Positions 7,125-16,004 of a stretch of DNA of 64,000 nucleotides are shown in pieces. The stretch spans positions 62,001 to 126,000 of the forward strand of contig JADLFW010000016.1 of NCBI GenBank assembly GCA_020849615.1, read 5' to 3'. The notes below the pieces were generated by a model. That model saw only the letters and a list, made by a program, of their open reading frames with translations, was not told the DNA's origin and made no database searches. The position numbers and the translations under genes were made by a program. The first letter of the stretch is position 1; the number at the start of each line of letters is the position of its first letter. The DNA comes from Phycisphaerales bacterium. GTDB taxonomy: Bacteria; Planctomycetota; Phycisphaerae; Phycisphaerales; UBA1924.

Positions 7125-8771
7125 TCACGCGGACCGATCGCGGGCCAGGTGCTCCCTGACTTTCCAATCGAACAACCGAATCGGCGCTTCCTTCCCCGTC
7201 CACGCCTCGAACTGCGCGGCGGCCTGGCGCACGAACATCTCCACACCATCCACGGTCTTCCACCCGCGTGCGCGGGCCGCCTTCAGCAGCGGCGTCTCCA
7301 CAGGGTTGTACACCGTGTCCAGCACGGTCACTTCGCCCTCAGCCCCCATCAGCGCATCGATCGCGATGGCGCTCTCTCCCACCGCGGGCCCGCCGGTCAT
7401 GCCGACGGGCGTGCAGTTAACCCAGCGATCGCAGAAGTCGCCGGCGGCCATCGCGAGCTCTCTCGCGATCAGCCTCGCACGAACTCGCCCCTCCAGTTCC
7501 CGCACGAGCGCTTCGGCCTTCGCCAGTGTCCGGCCGTAGATCGCGACCGTGATCGCCGCGCCCATCGCGATGATGGCGGCGCGCGCCACGCCGCCCGCGC
7601 CGATCACACCCACGCGCAGCCCGCTCACCGGGCCGATCGCATCACGGAGCGCATGGACATCCGTGTTCTGCACACTCAGCTTGATCGGGCAGCCCGCCGC
7701 CCGCTCCACGATCAGCGTGTTCCCAGCCCCGACTGCCCGGGCGACGTCATCCAGCTCCCACCCGCTCTCCTCGGCCAGGCGCACCAGGTGCTCCTTGTGC
7801 GGCAGGGTGACGCTGCACCCCGAGAAATCAAGCCGCGGGTGGTGGACCAGCTCCAGCATCGTCGCCTTGAAGCTCTCGTATCCCCCAGCGCCGCCTTCGC
7901 CGGTCGGGATAGGCAACGGCACGTAGACGCCATCGTGCCCAACCTTGCCGAACCCGGCGTTGTGAATCAGCGGGGACATCGAGTGCCCGACGGGCCAGCC
8001 GACGACGCCGTACACCTTCGTGGCCGGCCCGATCGAACGGAAGCGGTAGAGGTCCAGGAGTTCAGCCACCGTCGGCTGCCCGGGCGCAGTGGTCGTGGTC
8101 GGGCGGAGACTCGCGAACGTGAGAAACCCCCCGAACTTCGGCGCGAGGATCCGGCTCATCAGCCCGAACTCACCCATGCCCAGCGCGATCATTGGCCGGT
8201 CGCGCTCCGCGAGCAGATCGAAGAGCTCGAGATTGTCCCGCAGCGACCGGGCCCGGTACGCCACCTTCAGCACGCTCGCCGCTCCCTCGCCGCGCATGGC
8301 AATCAGACGACGCGTCAGGTCCGCGGGCCGGGCCTGGAAATCATGCATGGAAAGGATCAGCCCGGTTCGAAGGTCCCTCACCTGCGCCGGGTGGTCGACC
8401 GCCAGGTTGATCTTCTGGCGCAGGTTCGCCGACCGCGAGTACGCCGCGTGTTCGATGTCGAGGTAGCGGGGCGGGAGTTCGCCCGGGCCCGACGCTGTCC
8501 CGAGTCGCTCGTACAGCGACACACGGGCCATGTCATCGCCGTCGTAGTTTCCGCCCTCCGCGGCGGCCCGGCAGGTGACGATGCACGGGAGCGGGCTCTG
8601 GGCGCACAGCCGCAGCACCAGCTTCTCTTCGCGTTCATCCCCCGAACCTGAGAAGACATCATCGATGCGGAACTCGACGAGGTCAGCGCCCGCCCCCTTG
8701 GCCGCGCCGGCATCGGCGAGCGCTGACGGCTCATCCTGGACCATGATGGGGATACAGAGCAAAGTGGACAT
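7125..8771 (-). CDS. aroDE: bifunctional 3-dehydroquinate dehydratase / shikimate dehydrogenase
   Basis: A 548-residue fusion of two shikimate pathway enzymes. Residues 1-225 are a type I dehydroquinase with the catalytic His143 (SMHDFQ) and the Schiff-base Lys169 (VLKVAYRA). Residues about 250-545 are shikimate dehydrogenase: GHSMSPLIHNAGF (262-274), catalytic Lys326 in SVTLPHK, a GAGGVARA nucleotide-binding loop, and NCTPVGM. Such AroD-AroE fusions are known in plants, chlamydiae and planctomycetes; most bacteria keep separate genes. It is last in a run prfA - flavoprotein - aroDE, 27 bases after the flavoprotein gene, but has its own TACAGT box eight bases before the ATG. Confidence 0.93.
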   Translation of the reverse strand: MSTLLCIPIMVQDEPSALADAGAAKGAGADLVEFRIDDVFSGSGDEREEKLVLRLCAQSPLPCIVTCRAAAEGGNYDGDDMARVSLYERLGTASGPGELPPRYLDIEHAAYSRSANLRQKINLAVDHPAQVRDLRTGLILSMHDFQARPADLTRRLIAMRGEGAASVLKVAYRARSLRDNLELFDLLAERDRPMIALGMGEFGLMSRILAPKFGGFLTFASLRPTTTTAPGQPTVAELLDLYRFRSIGPATKVYGVVGWPVGHSMSPLIHNAGFGKVGHDGVYVPLPIPTGEGGAGGYESFKATMLELVHHPRLDFSGCSVTLPHKEHLVRLAEESGWELDDVARAVGAGNTLIVERAAGCPIKLSVQNTDVHALRDAIGPVSGLRVGVIGAGGVARAAIIAMGAAITVAIYGRTLAKAEALVRELEGRVRARLIARELAMAAGDFCDRWVNCTPVGMTGGPAVGESAIAIDALMGAEGEVTVLDTVYNPVETPLLKAARARGWKTVDGVEMFVRQAAAQFEAWTGKEAPIRLFDWKVREHLARDRSA

Positions 8772-8779
8772 GGCCCGCC

Positions 8780-8785
8780 ACTGTA
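8780..8785 (-). promoter_or_regulatory. -10 box upstream of aroDE
   Basis: On the minus strand TACAGT is followed by eight bases and the aroDE ATG at 8771. It lies in the short gap after the flavoprotein gene, so aroDE may have its own promoter. Confidence 0.35.
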
Positions 8786-8798
8786 GCGAAGGGTGGAG

Positions 8799-10100
8799 TT
8801 ACGGTTCCGCCGCAGCGGCGGCCGATCCCGCGGCGTACCCGCTGGCCCACGCCCACTGGAAGTTGTACCCGCCGATGCGGCCATCCACATCGCAGATCTC
8901 GCCGCACAGGTAGAGGCCCGGGCACACCCGGCTCTCCATCGTGTCGAGGTGGACTTCGGAGAGCGGCACGCCGCCCGCGGTGACCTCGGCGTGCAGAAAC
9001 CCGCGGTCGCCCGTGACGGGGAGTGCCATCTCCGTGACCCCGGCGACAATGGCCCGGCGCTGCTCGCGGGTGAGGAGGTTGACCGGCGTGCCGGGGTCGA
9101 GGGCCACCTGTTCGCAGAGCGCCCGGGCCAGGCGTTCGGGCATTCCTCGGTCGCGGTGCCCCACCACGCTCGCGGCGTGAGAAGCCGACCCGCTGAGCCA
9201 GCGCCCGATGCCGATGCCCTTGGCCGCGAGCAGCTCGCGGTCGAGCGATTCGTGGCCGACGCCGGGGAGCCAACTGATCAGGAGGCGGGCCTCGGGCCCG
9301 GCGGCGGTCCAATACCGGCTGATGTCCAGGATCGCCGGGCCCGAGAGCCCGAAGTGCGCGCAGAGCGTCGAATCGGTGAAGGCGGCGATGCACTTGCCCC
9401 GCGCATCCCGCACTTCCACGGTGGTCGGGACCGTGAGGCCCGACAGCGAAACGATGAAGTGGTCCTTTGGGAGCGTGAGCGGGACCAGCGCGGGAAAGAC
9501 TCGGGGCGTGATGGAATGGCCCAGCGACCGGGCCAGCGTGTAGCCCTGGCCGTCGGAGCCCGTCTTGGGCAGGCTCTTGCCGCCGGTGGCGAGGATGACG
9601 CGGCGGGCGTGGATGTCATCGACCGGCTCTCCGCTTTCCCGGGCGCGGCGGATCACAAAGCCGCGCTCCGCGCGGTCGATCGCATCCACGCGCCATGGAT
9701 GGAGCAGCTCAGCGCCGGCATCGCCGGCTGCGGCGAGGAGGGCATCCAGCACCGTGTGCGCATTGTCGGTGACCGGAAAGAGCTTGCCGGTGTCCTCGCG
9801 CTTCAGTTCAACACCCAGTTCGCGAAAGAACTCGACGGTGCGGTCAACGCCGAACCGGCCCAGCACCTTGCGGATGGCCGGGCGGGAGGACCCCGAGTAG
9901 GCGGTCTCATCCACGGCATCGTGCGTCACGTTGCATCGCCCGCCCCCCGCGACGAGGATCTTGGCGCCGATGCGACGGGCGCCATCGATGGCAACGACCG
10001 TTCCCCCGCCCGATGCCCGCAGCGCCCGGCCCGCCGAGATCGCCGCCATGAGCCCCGCGGCCCCGGCGCCGATGACCGCGATGTCGCACTCACGCGGCAC
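8799..10100 (-). CDS. HI0933/BaiN-family FAD-dependent oxidoreductase
   Basis: A 433-residue flavoprotein. The N terminus has the dinucleotide-binding GAGAAGLMAA, then the family signature GAKILVAGGGRCNVTH (about 48-63). Further in are LATGGKSLPKTGS and, near the C terminus, the second FAD contact GEICDVDGRIGGYNFQWA. This family (YhiN, BaiN) is widespread but its physiological substrates are mostly unknown. It starts at a GTG 6 bases after the prfA stop and so is translated from the prfA message. Confidence 0.85.
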   Translation of the reverse strand: MPRECDIAVIGAGAAGLMAAISAGRALRASGGGTVVAIDGARRIGAKILVAGGGRCNVTHDAVDETAYSGSSRPAIRKVLGRFGVDRTVEFFRELGVELKREDTGKLFPVTDNAHTVLDALLAAAGDAGAELLHPWRVDAIDRAERGFVIRRARESGEPVDDIHARRVILATGGKSLPKTGSDGQGYTLARSLGHSITPRVFPALVPLTLPKDHFIVSLSGLTVPTTVEVRDARGKCIAAFTDSTLCAHFGLSGPAILDISRYWTAAGPEARLLISWLPGVGHESLDRELLAAKGIGIGRWLSGSASHAASVVGHRDRGMPERLARALCEQVALDPGTPVNLLTREQRRAIVAGVTEMALPVTGDRGFLHAEVTAGGVPLSEVHLDTMESRVCPGLYLCGEICDVDGRIGGYNFQWAWASGYAAGSAAAAAEP

Positions 10101-10106
10101 GTCGTC

Positions 10107-11213
10107 TCACAGCTCCGCCAGCCGCCGGGCCGTTTCCTGGCGCAGCAGGTCGCGGAAAAGGTCCTCGAGATCGCCCGCCACGATGTCCCGCAGTTTGTAC
10201 TCCCCCGGGAGCCGCTCATCGGCCACGATGCCATCCTTGTACCGGTACGTGCGGATCTTCTCGCTGCGGTCGCCGGAGCCGATCTGCGACTTGCGGGCCG
10301 CCGAGCGCTCGGCGTGCTTGCGCTGCTGCTCCATGTCGTAGAGCTTGGTCATCAGCAGACGCCGGGCCTTCTCGCGGTTCTGCTGCTGGCTCTTGGATTC
10401 CTGCATGCGGATCACGATGCCGCTGGGCTTGTGGTGCAGCTGCACCGCGGTCGCGACCTTGTTTACGTTCTGCCCGCCCGGGCCCTGCGAAGTCGTGACG
10501 TGCTCTTCCACGTCGCTCGCCCAGTCGATCTTGACATCGACATCCTCGGGCTCGGGGAGCACCGCGACGGTCGCGGTGGAGGTGTGGATGCGGCCCTGGG
10601 CCTCGGTGGCGGGGACTCGTTTGACCGAGTGAACCCCGGCCTCGAAGGCGAGCTCGGTCCACACGCCGGGCCCGCGGACGTTGACGACGGCGCTGCGGAC
10701 GCCGCCGGCATCCGACTCGGGCGTCAGGTCGAGCATCTCGAAGTCCCACCCGCGCCGGGCCGCGTACTTGCCGTACATGTCGAGCAGGTCCCGGGCCCAC
10801 AGGGCCGCTTCATCGCCGCCCGTCCCGGCCCGGACCTCCATCATGACCGATCCGATCTTGCTGTCATCGGCCTGCACGAGCCGCGCGAGGATCTGGCCGA
10901 TCAGCCCGGAAGCATCGGCCCGGACCTGCGGGAGTTCCTCCCGGGCCAGTTCGGCGAGCTCGGCGTCGGGCCCGCGCAGTGTTGATTCGAGCTCGGCGGC
11001 CTCGGCGGTGAGCCGCTTGAACCGTCGGTAATCCTCGACCATGCGGTCGAGCGCTGCCTTCTTGATCGAGATCGCGCGCACCGCGCGATGGTCGGCGAGC
11101 GTGGCGGGGTCCTCGAGGCTCCGGACCAGCTGGGCGTGCTGGGAATCGAGTTCTTCCAGCTTCTGAACAACTCGCGGCGGGATCTCCGATTGGGTGGGAG
11201 GCGTCTCGGGCAT
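10107..11213 (-). CDS. prfA: peptide chain release factor 1
   Basis: A 368-residue class I release factor. The stop-codon reading tripeptide is PAT (in KRVPATEAQGRIHTS), which identifies RF1 (UAA/UAG) rather than RF2 (SPF). The GGQ motif (GPGGQNVNKV) places the catalytic Gln in the ribosomal peptidyl transferase centre. No programmed frameshift is present, as expected for RF1. A TACTGT box ends six bases before the ATG. The gene normally found beside prfA, the RF methylase prmC, is not adjacent; a flavoprotein gene follows instead. Confidence 0.95.
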   Translation of the reverse strand: MPETPPTQSEIPPRVVQKLEELDSQHAQLVRSLEDPATLADHRAVRAISIKKAALDRMVEDYRRFKRLTAEAAELESTLRGPDAELAELAREELPQVRADASGLIGQILARLVQADDSKIGSVMMEVRAGTGGDEAALWARDLLDMYGKYAARRGWDFEMLDLTPESDAGGVRSAVVNVRGPGVWTELAFEAGVHSVKRVPATEAQGRIHTSTATVAVLPEPEDVDVKIDWASDVEEHVTTSQGPGGQNVNKVATAVQLHHKPSGIVIRMQESKSQQQNREKARRLLMTKLYDMEQQRKHAERSAARKSQIGSGDRSEKIRTYRYKDGIVADERLPGEYKLRDIVAGDLEDLFRDLLRQETARRLAEL

Positions 11214-11219
11214 CGCCAG

Positions 11220-11225
11220 ACAGTA
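11220..11225 (-). promoter_or_regulatory. -10 box for a leaderless prfA start
   Basis: TACTGT on the minus strand ends six bases before the prfA ATG at 11213, with no Shine-Dalgarno sequence. Confidence 0.5.
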
Positions 11226-11308
11226 CCCCCGGCCCGGGCCGGGGTGTAACGCCCGGCGCCGGTTCGTGGAATAATGGACGCCAGTTCGACGGTTCCGCGC
11301 GTGGGAGA

Positions 11309-12301
11309 GTGAACTTGACCGATGCCATTCAGATCCGGGGGGTCACCAAGACCTTCGGCCCCAAGGTCGCCGTCCGCAACCTGGATCTCACGATCCCCCA
11401 GGGAAGCCTCTACGGCTTCATCGGGCCCAACGGCGCGGGCAAAACCACCACCATCCGCATGATCATGTCGATCATCTTCCCCGACAAGGGGGACCTGGAG
11501 GTGCTGGGACGGACCTCGGCGCTCGATTCCAAGGACCAGATCGGCTACCTGCCCGAGGAGCGCGGCGTCTACCGCAAAATGCGCGTCGGCGCGTTCCTGA
11601 ACTTCATGGGCCGCCTGAAGGGCGTCGACGCCCTCCACCTCGACCGCATCGTGCGCGACTGGCTCGACCGCGTGGGCCTGAAGGACTGCTACCGCAAGAA
11701 GTGCGAAGAGCTATCCAAGGGCATGCAGCAGAAGGTCCAGTTCATCGCGGCCGCGATCCACAAGCCCCAGCTCCTGATCCTGGATGAGCCCTTCTCCGGG
11801 CTCGACCCCGTCAACCGCCGCCTCCTGCGCGAGCTCATCATGGAGCAGCACCGCGCGGGCCACACCGTGATCTTCTCCACCCACGCCATGTTCGAGGCCG
11901 AGCAGCTCTGCGATCACCTCTTCATGATCCACAAGGGCGACAAGGTCCTCGACCTGCCCATCGGGGAGGTCTGGCGCAAGTACGACCCTCGGACGGTCAT
12001 CATCGAGCCGATGGAGGCCCTCCACGATGTGGATTCATCATCGTGGGCCTCGCTGCCGGGCGTGCGCGAGGTCCAGCAGGGCGGGCGGGGCTTTGATCTC
12101 CGCCTGACCGACGATGCGGACCCCTCGGCGGTCATGGAGGCCGTGACGCGCACGACGCGCGTCCGGCGGATGGAGATCAAGCGGCCCAGCCTCGAGGACA
12201 TCTTCATCGACCTGGTGGGCGGGGAGGCGGCGGGCCTGCGGGCCGAGCTTGAGGCCGAGCACGGCGCAACCCCGGAACTGACGGAGGTGGCCCGTGCGTA
12301 A
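11309..12301 (+). CDS. ABC transporter ATP-binding protein (NatA type)
   Basis: A 330-residue ABC ATPase. Walker A is GPNGAGKT (39-46), the signature is the variant LSKGMQQ, and Walker B is LLILDEPFSGLD with the switch His further on (FSTHAM). A C-terminal extension of about 90 residues is of the DUF4162 kind seen in NatA-like exporters. Translation begins at a GTG preceded by GGGAGA. The permease gene overlaps its end by 8 bases, so the two form a two-component exporter. The substrate is unknown; sodium/drug efflux or protein export are family precedents. Confidence 0.88.
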   Translation: MNLTDAIQIRGVTKTFGPKVAVRNLDLTIPQGSLYGFIGPNGAGKTTTIRMIMSIIFPDKGDLEVLGRTSALDSKDQIGYLPEERGVYRKMRVGAFLNFMGRLKGVDALHLDRIVRDWLDRVGLKDCYRKKCEELSKGMQQKVQFIAAAIHKPQLLILDEPFSGLDPVNRRLLRELIMEQHRAGHTVIFSTHAMFEAEQLCDHLFMIHKGDKVLDLPIGEVWRKYDPRTVIIEPMEALHDVDSSSWASLPGVREVQQGGRGFDLRLTDDADPSAVMEAVTRTTRVRRMEIKRPSLEDIFIDLVGGEAAGLRAELEAEHGATPELTEVARA

Positions 12302-13691
12302 GACCCTCGCCGTGGCGTGGCGCGAGTTCTGGGCGACCGTGGGGACCAAGGGGTTCATTCTCGGTGTCTTCCTGCCGCTCATCATCATGGGCGGCGCCCT
12401 CTCGCTGATGCCGATCCTCATGAACAAGTCGGCCCCGGCGGTGACGGGCCGGATCGGCGTGATCGATCATTCCGGCGCCGTCGCCGACAAGCTGGCCAAG
12501 GCCTTCTCGCCCGAAGAGCTCAAGAAGCGGACCGAGAAACGCGTCAAGCGGCGGATGGAGCAGGCCGGGCAGATGAACCCCGCGATGGCGGATGAAAAGA
12601 CCAAGCGGCAAGCCGAGATGGCGCTGCAGGCGATGTACAAGGCGCCGGAACTGTCCGTCGACATCCTCGGGCCCGACACCGACCTGGACGCCGCCAAGGC
12701 GCCGATCATGGAAGTCGCGGGCAAAGCGCGGGATGCCGGCGCCGCGCACCAGCGGCTCGCGCTGGCGGTGATCCCCGCCGGCGCGGTGAAGGCGGCGGAG
12801 ACGGGCGGTTTTACACCCTACGAGTTCTTCATCGCGCCCAAGCTCGACCCCGAGGTGCAGGATGACATCCGCGAACAGATCAGCCGGGCCGTCGTCGATG
12901 CGCGCCTCGAGGCGGCCGGGCTGGAGGCCGCGAGCGTTCGCTCCATCATCGAGCAGCCGCGCTCCGAAACGCGGGTGGTGACCAAGGAAGGCGAACGCAG
13001 CTCCAACGAGGTCGCGGCGCTGCTGATGCCCATGGGCTTCATGATGCTGCTCTGGATCTCGGTGATCACCGGCGGACAGAGCCTGCTCTCTTCAACGGTC
13101 GAGGAGAAGGGCAGCCGCATCATGGAGGTGCTGCTGAGCGCTGTCTCCCCCATGCAGCTCATGGTGGGCAAGATCATCGGCCAGATGGGGGTGGCGCTGG
13201 TCATCCTGCTGGTCTACGCGGCACTGGGAGTCGGGTCGCTGGCGGCGTTCCGCCAGATGCACATGCTCGACCCCATGAACCTCGTCTATCTCGCTGTTTT
13301 CTTCGTGCTGGGCTTCTTCATGGTGGCGTCGATGATGGCCGCCATCGGGAGCGCGGTGAACGACATCCGCGAGGCCCAGGCCCTGATGGGCCCGGTCATG
13401 ATGGTGCTGGTCATCCCCATGGTGCTGTGGATGCCGATCAGCCGGAACCCCAACTCGACCTTCGCGCAGGTCTGCAGCTACCTGCCCCCCATCAACCCGT
13501 TCATCATGGTGGTGCGCCTGGCGGGCAGCGAAGAAATCCCGGCCTGGCAGATCCCCATCTCGATCCTGACCGCGCTCTTCGGCGCGGTGGTCTCCGCGTG
13601 GTTCGCCGCCAAGGTCTTCCGCATCGGCGTGCTCATGTACGGCAAACCCCCGAACTTCCGCACACTGCTCAAGTGGGTCCGCATGGCCTGA
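12294..13691 (+). CDS. ABC-2 type permease (NatB type)
   Basis: A 465-residue permease with one N-terminal membrane segment (about 18-42), a large extracytoplasmic domain (about 45-245, where the family's soluble loop lies), then a cluster of about five membrane segments. The segment GQSLLSSTVEEKGSRIMEVL is typical of the NatB/YhgE ABC-2 group. It starts at a GTG overlapping the ATPase stop by 8 bases, so the pair is translationally coupled. The exported substrate cannot be inferred. Confidence 0.85.
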   Translation: MRKTLAVAWREFWATVGTKGFILGVFLPLIIMGGALSLMPILMNKSAPAVTGRIGVIDHSGAVADKLAKAFSPEELKKRTEKRVKRRMEQAGQMNPAMADEKTKRQAEMALQAMYKAPELSVDILGPDTDLDAAKAPIMEVAGKARDAGAAHQRLALAVIPAGAVKAAETGGFTPYEFFIAPKLDPEVQDDIREQISRAVVDARLEAAGLEAASVRSIIEQPRSETRVVTKEGERSSNEVAALLMPMGFMMLLWISVITGGQSLLSSTVEEKGSRIMEVLLSAVSPMQLMVGKIIGQMGVALVILLVYAALGVGSLAAFRQMHMLDPMNLVYLAVFFVLGFFMVASMMAAIGSAVNDIREAQALMGPVMMVLVIPMVLWMPISRNPNSTFAQVCSYLPPINPFIMVVRLAGSEEIPAWQIPISILTALFGAVVSAWFAAKVFRIGVLMYGKPPNFRTLLKWVRMA

Positions 13692-13701
13692 CCCACCCCG
13701 C

Positions 13702-14466
13702 ATGGACCGCTACGACCTCTACGAGCTCGCCGTCACCTACCCGCCGCGGCTGGCCCGGTTCATCGACGCCGTCCACGGGCGCCGCCCGCGCATCCTCCGC
13801 GAGGATTTCTCCGGCTCGGCCGCCCTGGCCCGTCACTGGGCCGGGCTGAGCCCCAAGCACACCGCCATCGCCGTGGACCTTGACCGCGAGCCACTGGCCC
13901 GGGCCGCGGGAACGCCGCGCCTCGCCATCCGCCGGGCCGATGTCCGCCGGGCCCACGACCGGGCCGACATCATCGCCTGCACCAACTTCCCCCTCGGCTA
14001 CTGGCACACGCGCCGCGACCTGGTCGCGTACCTGAAGCACGCCCGGGCCTGCCTCCGCCCGCGCGGACTCTTCATCGCCGACCTCTACGGCGGCGCGGAT
14101 GCCTTCGAGCCGGGCCGGACCACCACCCGCCTGCGCGGGCCCGGCGGTGAGCGCATCGAGTACACCTTCGAGCAGCGCAGCGCCGACCCGATCACGGGCC
14201 GGGTCGTGGATGCCCTGCACTTCAAGGTCCGCGAGCGTGGGCGGGCCCGCGCCACCATCATCCGCGATGCCTTCATCTACGACTGGCGCTTGTGGTCGAT
14301 CCCCGAACTGGCGGATGCGTACGCCGAGGCCGGGTTCCGCGCCATCGAGGTCTACAACACGCTCGGCGATGCGATCGACCAGGATGGACAGCTGCACGTC
14401 CGCCCGGTACAGCCGGGCGAAGACCTCGGGCGCTCGTGGGTCGTGTACCTCACGGGCCGGAAGTGA
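13702..14466 (+). CDS. class I SAM-dependent methyltransferase (paralogue A)
   Basis: A 254-residue methyltransferase-fold protein. The SAM-binding region is REDFSGSAALARHW and then AVDLDREPL, where the acidic residue at the end of strand 2 would hold the ribose. The C-terminal half contains AFIYDWRLWSIPEL and AEAGFRAIEVY. The same landmarks occur in the gene at 17498 (REDFCGTY, AFTYDWRLWTLPEV, AEAGFKRITVY), so the two are paralogues 3 kb apart. It follows the ABC permease by 10 bases and overlaps the end of the convergent DNA methyltransferase gene by 17 bases. The methyl acceptor is unknown. Confidence 0.75.
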   Translation: MDRYDLYELAVTYPPRLARFIDAVHGRRPRILREDFSGSAALARHWAGLSPKHTAIAVDLDREPLARAAGTPRLAIRRADVRRAHDRADIIACTNFPLGYWHTRRDLVAYLKHARACLRPRGLFIADLYGGADAFEPGRTTTRLRGPGGERIEYTFEQRSADPITGRVVDALHFKVRERGRARATIIRDAFIYDWRLWSIPELADAYAEAGFRAIEVYNTLGDAIDQDGQLHVRPVQPGEDLGRSWVVYLTGRK

Positions 14467-15316
14467 ACCGCTCACGCTCGGCGTCGAGCCGCTGCCGGGC
14501 GATCGCCACCGCGGCCTCGCTGGTGTCGCAGCCGACGGCCCGGCGCCCCGCGCGGAGCGCCGCCACCAGCGTGGTGCCGCTGCCGCAGCAGGGATCAAGG
14601 ACGAGCCCGCCGGGCGGGCAGCAGGCCCGGATGAGCAACTCGAGCAGCGCTACCGGCTTCTGCGTCGGGTAGCCCGTGCGCTCGCTCGCCATGTTGTTCA
14701 GCGAGGGGACCCGGAGGACATCCCCGACGTCTTGCGCCTGTGCCACGGGCGGCTTGCCCGCCCGTGCCGGATCCTCCCAATCCGCATTGTCGAACTCGAA
14801 CTCGATCACATCCGTCGACTTCTTTTGCTGCCCGCGCATCCGTCGACTCGTCGCGGGGACCATCGGCGGCTCGAACCAGTACTTCGCGGGGTCGATGCAG
14901 TAGAAGAGGATGTCATCGTGCTTGCGGGCGAAGCGCCGCGGGCTGGACCCGCCCAGCCCGTAGCTCCAGATCAGGTGGTTCACGAAGCGGTCCGGGCCGA
15001 AGACTACATCGAGCAGCAGGCGGATGTGGTGACAGGCCCGGTGATCGCAGTGGATGAGCACGTTCGCCGAGGACTTGAGCGCGGGCCGCGCGGCGACCAG
15101 CCGCTCGCGCAGCCACGCAATGTACGACTTCATGTCGGGCCAGGAGTCCGCGTACGCGGCCCGGGCGGAGCGGCCCGCCTTCGCCGCGCCGGGCGGGGTC
15201 ACCTGCATCTCGCCGGTGTTGAACGGGGGGTCGGCGTAGAGGAGGTCGACCGAGTCGCGTTCCAGATCGCGAGCACATTCCACCCAGTCACCAAGATGCA
15301 AGGGCTCGCTCGTCAC
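14450..15316 (-). CDS. orphan DNA methyltransferase (N6-adenine/N4-cytosine class)
   Basis: A 288-residue DNA methylase of the beta class: the catalytic motif IV, DPPFNTG (near residue 27), comes before the SAM-binding motif I, DPCCGSGTTLV (near 245). DPPF favours adenine N6. TQKPVALLELLIRACCP near the C terminus is typical of the family. No restriction endonuclease gene is adjacent, so it is probably a regulatory or housekeeping modification enzyme. I start it at the GTG at 15316, which overlaps the previous stop as GTGA; the ATG at 15364 would overlap the upstream gene by 52 bases. The recognition site is unknown. Confidence 0.85.
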   Translation of the reverse strand: MTSEPLHLGDWVECARDLERDSVDLLYADPPFNTGEMQVTPPGAAKAGRSARAAYADSWPDMKSYIAWLRERLVAARPALKSSANVLIHCDHRACHHIRLLLDVVFGPDRFVNHLIWSYGLGGSSPRRFARKHDDILFYCIDPAKYWFEPPMVPATSRRMRGQQKKSTDVIEFEFDNADWEDPARAGKPPVAQAQDVGDVLRVPSLNNMASERTGYPTQKPVALLELLIRACCPPGGLVLDPCCGSGTTLVAALRAGRRAVGCDTSEAAVAIARQRLDAERERFTSGP

Positions 15317-15675
15317 GGCGGCGACCCCGATCCACCGGCACGGGGGGTCCTCAGCAAACTCCACCCCGCCAGCCCCAGCAGCCCGGCCGAGCTAATTCCG
15401 AGCCACGCGACCGCGGCCCGCACGGCCCGCTCCTGCCGCTCGACGCTGCCGTTGAGCACGAAGTCGGCGAACTCATCGCGGGTCTCGGGGATGGGCCGCC
15501 CGAACCCGTAGCGCTGGTCGCGGCGCGCAAAGTCCACCGCGCCAGATTCCCACAGAATCCACGCCTGCGCCCGCGTGCCGTTCTGCAGCAGCGCCAGCGT
15601 GTCCACGACACGGATGACGGCCCAGCCGCCGGCGCCGAGGTTGATGACGAACAGGATCAGCAGCGCTCGGGTCAT
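15313..15675 (-). CDS. small two-helix membrane protein, unknown
   Basis: A 120-residue protein with a membrane segment at each end (about 4-24 and 88-108) and a soluble middle rich in charged residues. I do not recognise the family. Its layout resembles that of the next upstream gene (15686-16000), suggesting a divergent tandem duplication. It is translationally coupled to the DNA methyltransferase through a GTGA overlap. A TAGACT box sits seven bases before its ATG. Confidence 0.6.
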   Translation of the reverse strand: MTRALLILFVINLGAGGWAVIRVVDTLALLQNGTRAQAWILWESGAVDFARRDQRYGFGRPIPETRDEFADFVLNGSVERQERAVRAAVAWLGISSAGLLGLAGWSLLRTPRAGGSGSPP

Positions 15676-15682
15676 GCGGGCC

Positions 15683-15688
15683 AGTCTA
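15683..15688 (-). promoter_or_regulatory. -10 box upstream of the small membrane protein gene
   Basis: TAGACT on the minus strand ends seven bases before the ATG at 15675. It overlaps the stop codon of the preceding gene, so it could be an internal promoter for the DNA methyltransferase pair. Confidence 0.3.
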
Positions 15689-16000
15689 CACCGGATCGCT
15701 CTCCCGCTTCACCGGCGGTGGCGTTCGCTGTTTCCACGCGATCATGCACAGCGCGATCCCGGTGACCGCGAGCACGAGCTCGGCCCAGAATGACGGCGAA
15801 GTCAATACAAGGACCCTTTCCCGGATCTGCTCGTATTCCGGGCTACCAGCCTCTGCGCCGGCCAACCGCGAGAAGTAGACCACACCACTCGGATACTGGT
15901 GTCCGAATCTGACGATCCTGATTAAAAAGGCGATCGCGGCGACCGCCAAATTGGCCAAGCCGAGAATGAGCAGCGCCGTGCGCAGCCAGCGTGCCGTCAT
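15686..16000 (-). CDS. small two-helix membrane protein, unknown
   Basis: A 104-residue protein with membrane segments at about 8-27 and 72-90 and a charged central loop. The family is not recognised. It starts 4 bases after the stop of the UDP-glucose dehydrogenase gene, so it probably shares that message. Its shape (N- and C-terminal helices around a polar loop) is like that of the next gene downstream. Confidence 0.6.
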   Translation of the reverse strand: MTARWLRTALLILGLANLAVAAIAFLIRIVRFGHQYPSGVVYFSRLAGAEAGSPEYEQIRERVLVLTSPSFWAELVLAVTGIALCMIAWKQRTPPPVKRESDPV

Positions 16001-16004
16001 CTGC

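Noticed and set aside
8793-10985. 730-codon open frame on the plus strand
   Set aside because: Antisense to the flavoprotein and prfA genes; charged and low-complexity.
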